41,165 bases of DNA. Source: JAEELC01 sp963621965 (lineage in GTDB: Bacteria > Bacillota_I > Bacilli_A > Acholeplasmatales > Anaeroplasmataceae). The position numbers and the translations under genes were made by a program. The notes under the pieces were generated by a model. It saw only the letters and a program-made list of their open reading frames with translations, did no database searches and was not told the DNA's origin. Location: the NCBI GenBank assembly GCA_963621965.1, contig CAVFGN010000015.1:1-41165 (forward strand). Direction: 5' to 3'. Each line of letters begins with the position of its first letter. The stretch's first letter is position 1. Positions 41,126-41,165 of this stretch are shown here, piece by piece.

Positions 41126-41165
41126 CATATGACAATAAATATACGAAATTAAGTAACAAGTTGAT

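Noticed and set aside
1..41165. CRISPR array, prophage or toxin-antitoxin pair
   Set aside because: No regularly spaced repeats, phage structural genes or small paired toxin/antitoxin genes were seen on either strand.
1..41165. Mycoplasma-type code with TGA as tryptophan
   Set aside because: trmFO and dxr both end naturally in TGA at the family's expected length, and tryptophan is encoded by TGG.

Overview
The window looks like chromosomal DNA from a very AT-rich Bacillota bacterium, probably a Bacilli lineage near the Mollicutes/Erysipelotrichia or RF39-type gut groups. The evidence is Bacillota-style signals throughout: AGGAGG-type ribosome binding sites, TTGACA-17-TATAAT promoters, a tyrosyl T-box, a CcpA-like LacI regulator with cre-like sites, and the Bacillus gene order rpsB-tsf-pyrH-frr-uppS-cdsA-dxr-rseP. 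TGA acts as a stop (trmFO and dxr both end in TGA), so this is not the Mycoplasma/Spiroplasma code. uppS and dxr imply a walled cell that makes isoprenoids by the MEP pathway.

Layout. 1-2.6 kb, mostly minus strand: a decayed ATPase pseudogene at the left edge, a diacylglycerol-kinase-like lipid kinase, and a tRNA-Ser(GCT)/tRNA-Glu(TTC) operon with its own promoter and terminator. 2.8-6.1 kb: a 1078-residue protein with a CvpA-like four-helix N-terminus and a huge unrecognised C-terminal region. 6.2-8.8 kb: a two-subunit class I fumarase and a malic enzyme, an operon converting fumarate to malate to pyruvate. 8.8-14.8 kb: a MATE exporter, a small IscA-like protein, pyruvate kinase, ccpA, and tyrS under a T-box.

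15.1-24.6 kb: a complete oligopeptide ABC importer (oppA, then oppBCDF) followed by two small membrane proteins. Every Opp subunit is longer than usual; OppC, OppD and OppF carry large inserted blocks. 24.7-26.6 kb: spx, a CYTH protein on the opposite strand, and NAD kinase. The order opp-spx-CYTH-NAD kinase matches, in compacted form, the opp-yjb region of Bacillus subtilis. 26.7-30.8 kb: gap, ung, trmFO and xerC. 30.8-32.8 kb: an orphan lipoprotein and an orphan soluble protein. 32.9-40.9 kb: the rpsB-to-rseP translation and envelope cluster, opened by a structured leader RNA. 40.9-41.2 kb: tandem rRNA promoters and an rRNA leader; the 16S gene should begin just beyond the window.

Most of the window is housekeeping. 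The unusual parts are the enlarged Opp transporter, the CvpA-like giant with its short overlapping leader ORF, the two orphan genes before rpsB, and several regulatory layouts. I found no CRISPR array, prophage or clear defence system.
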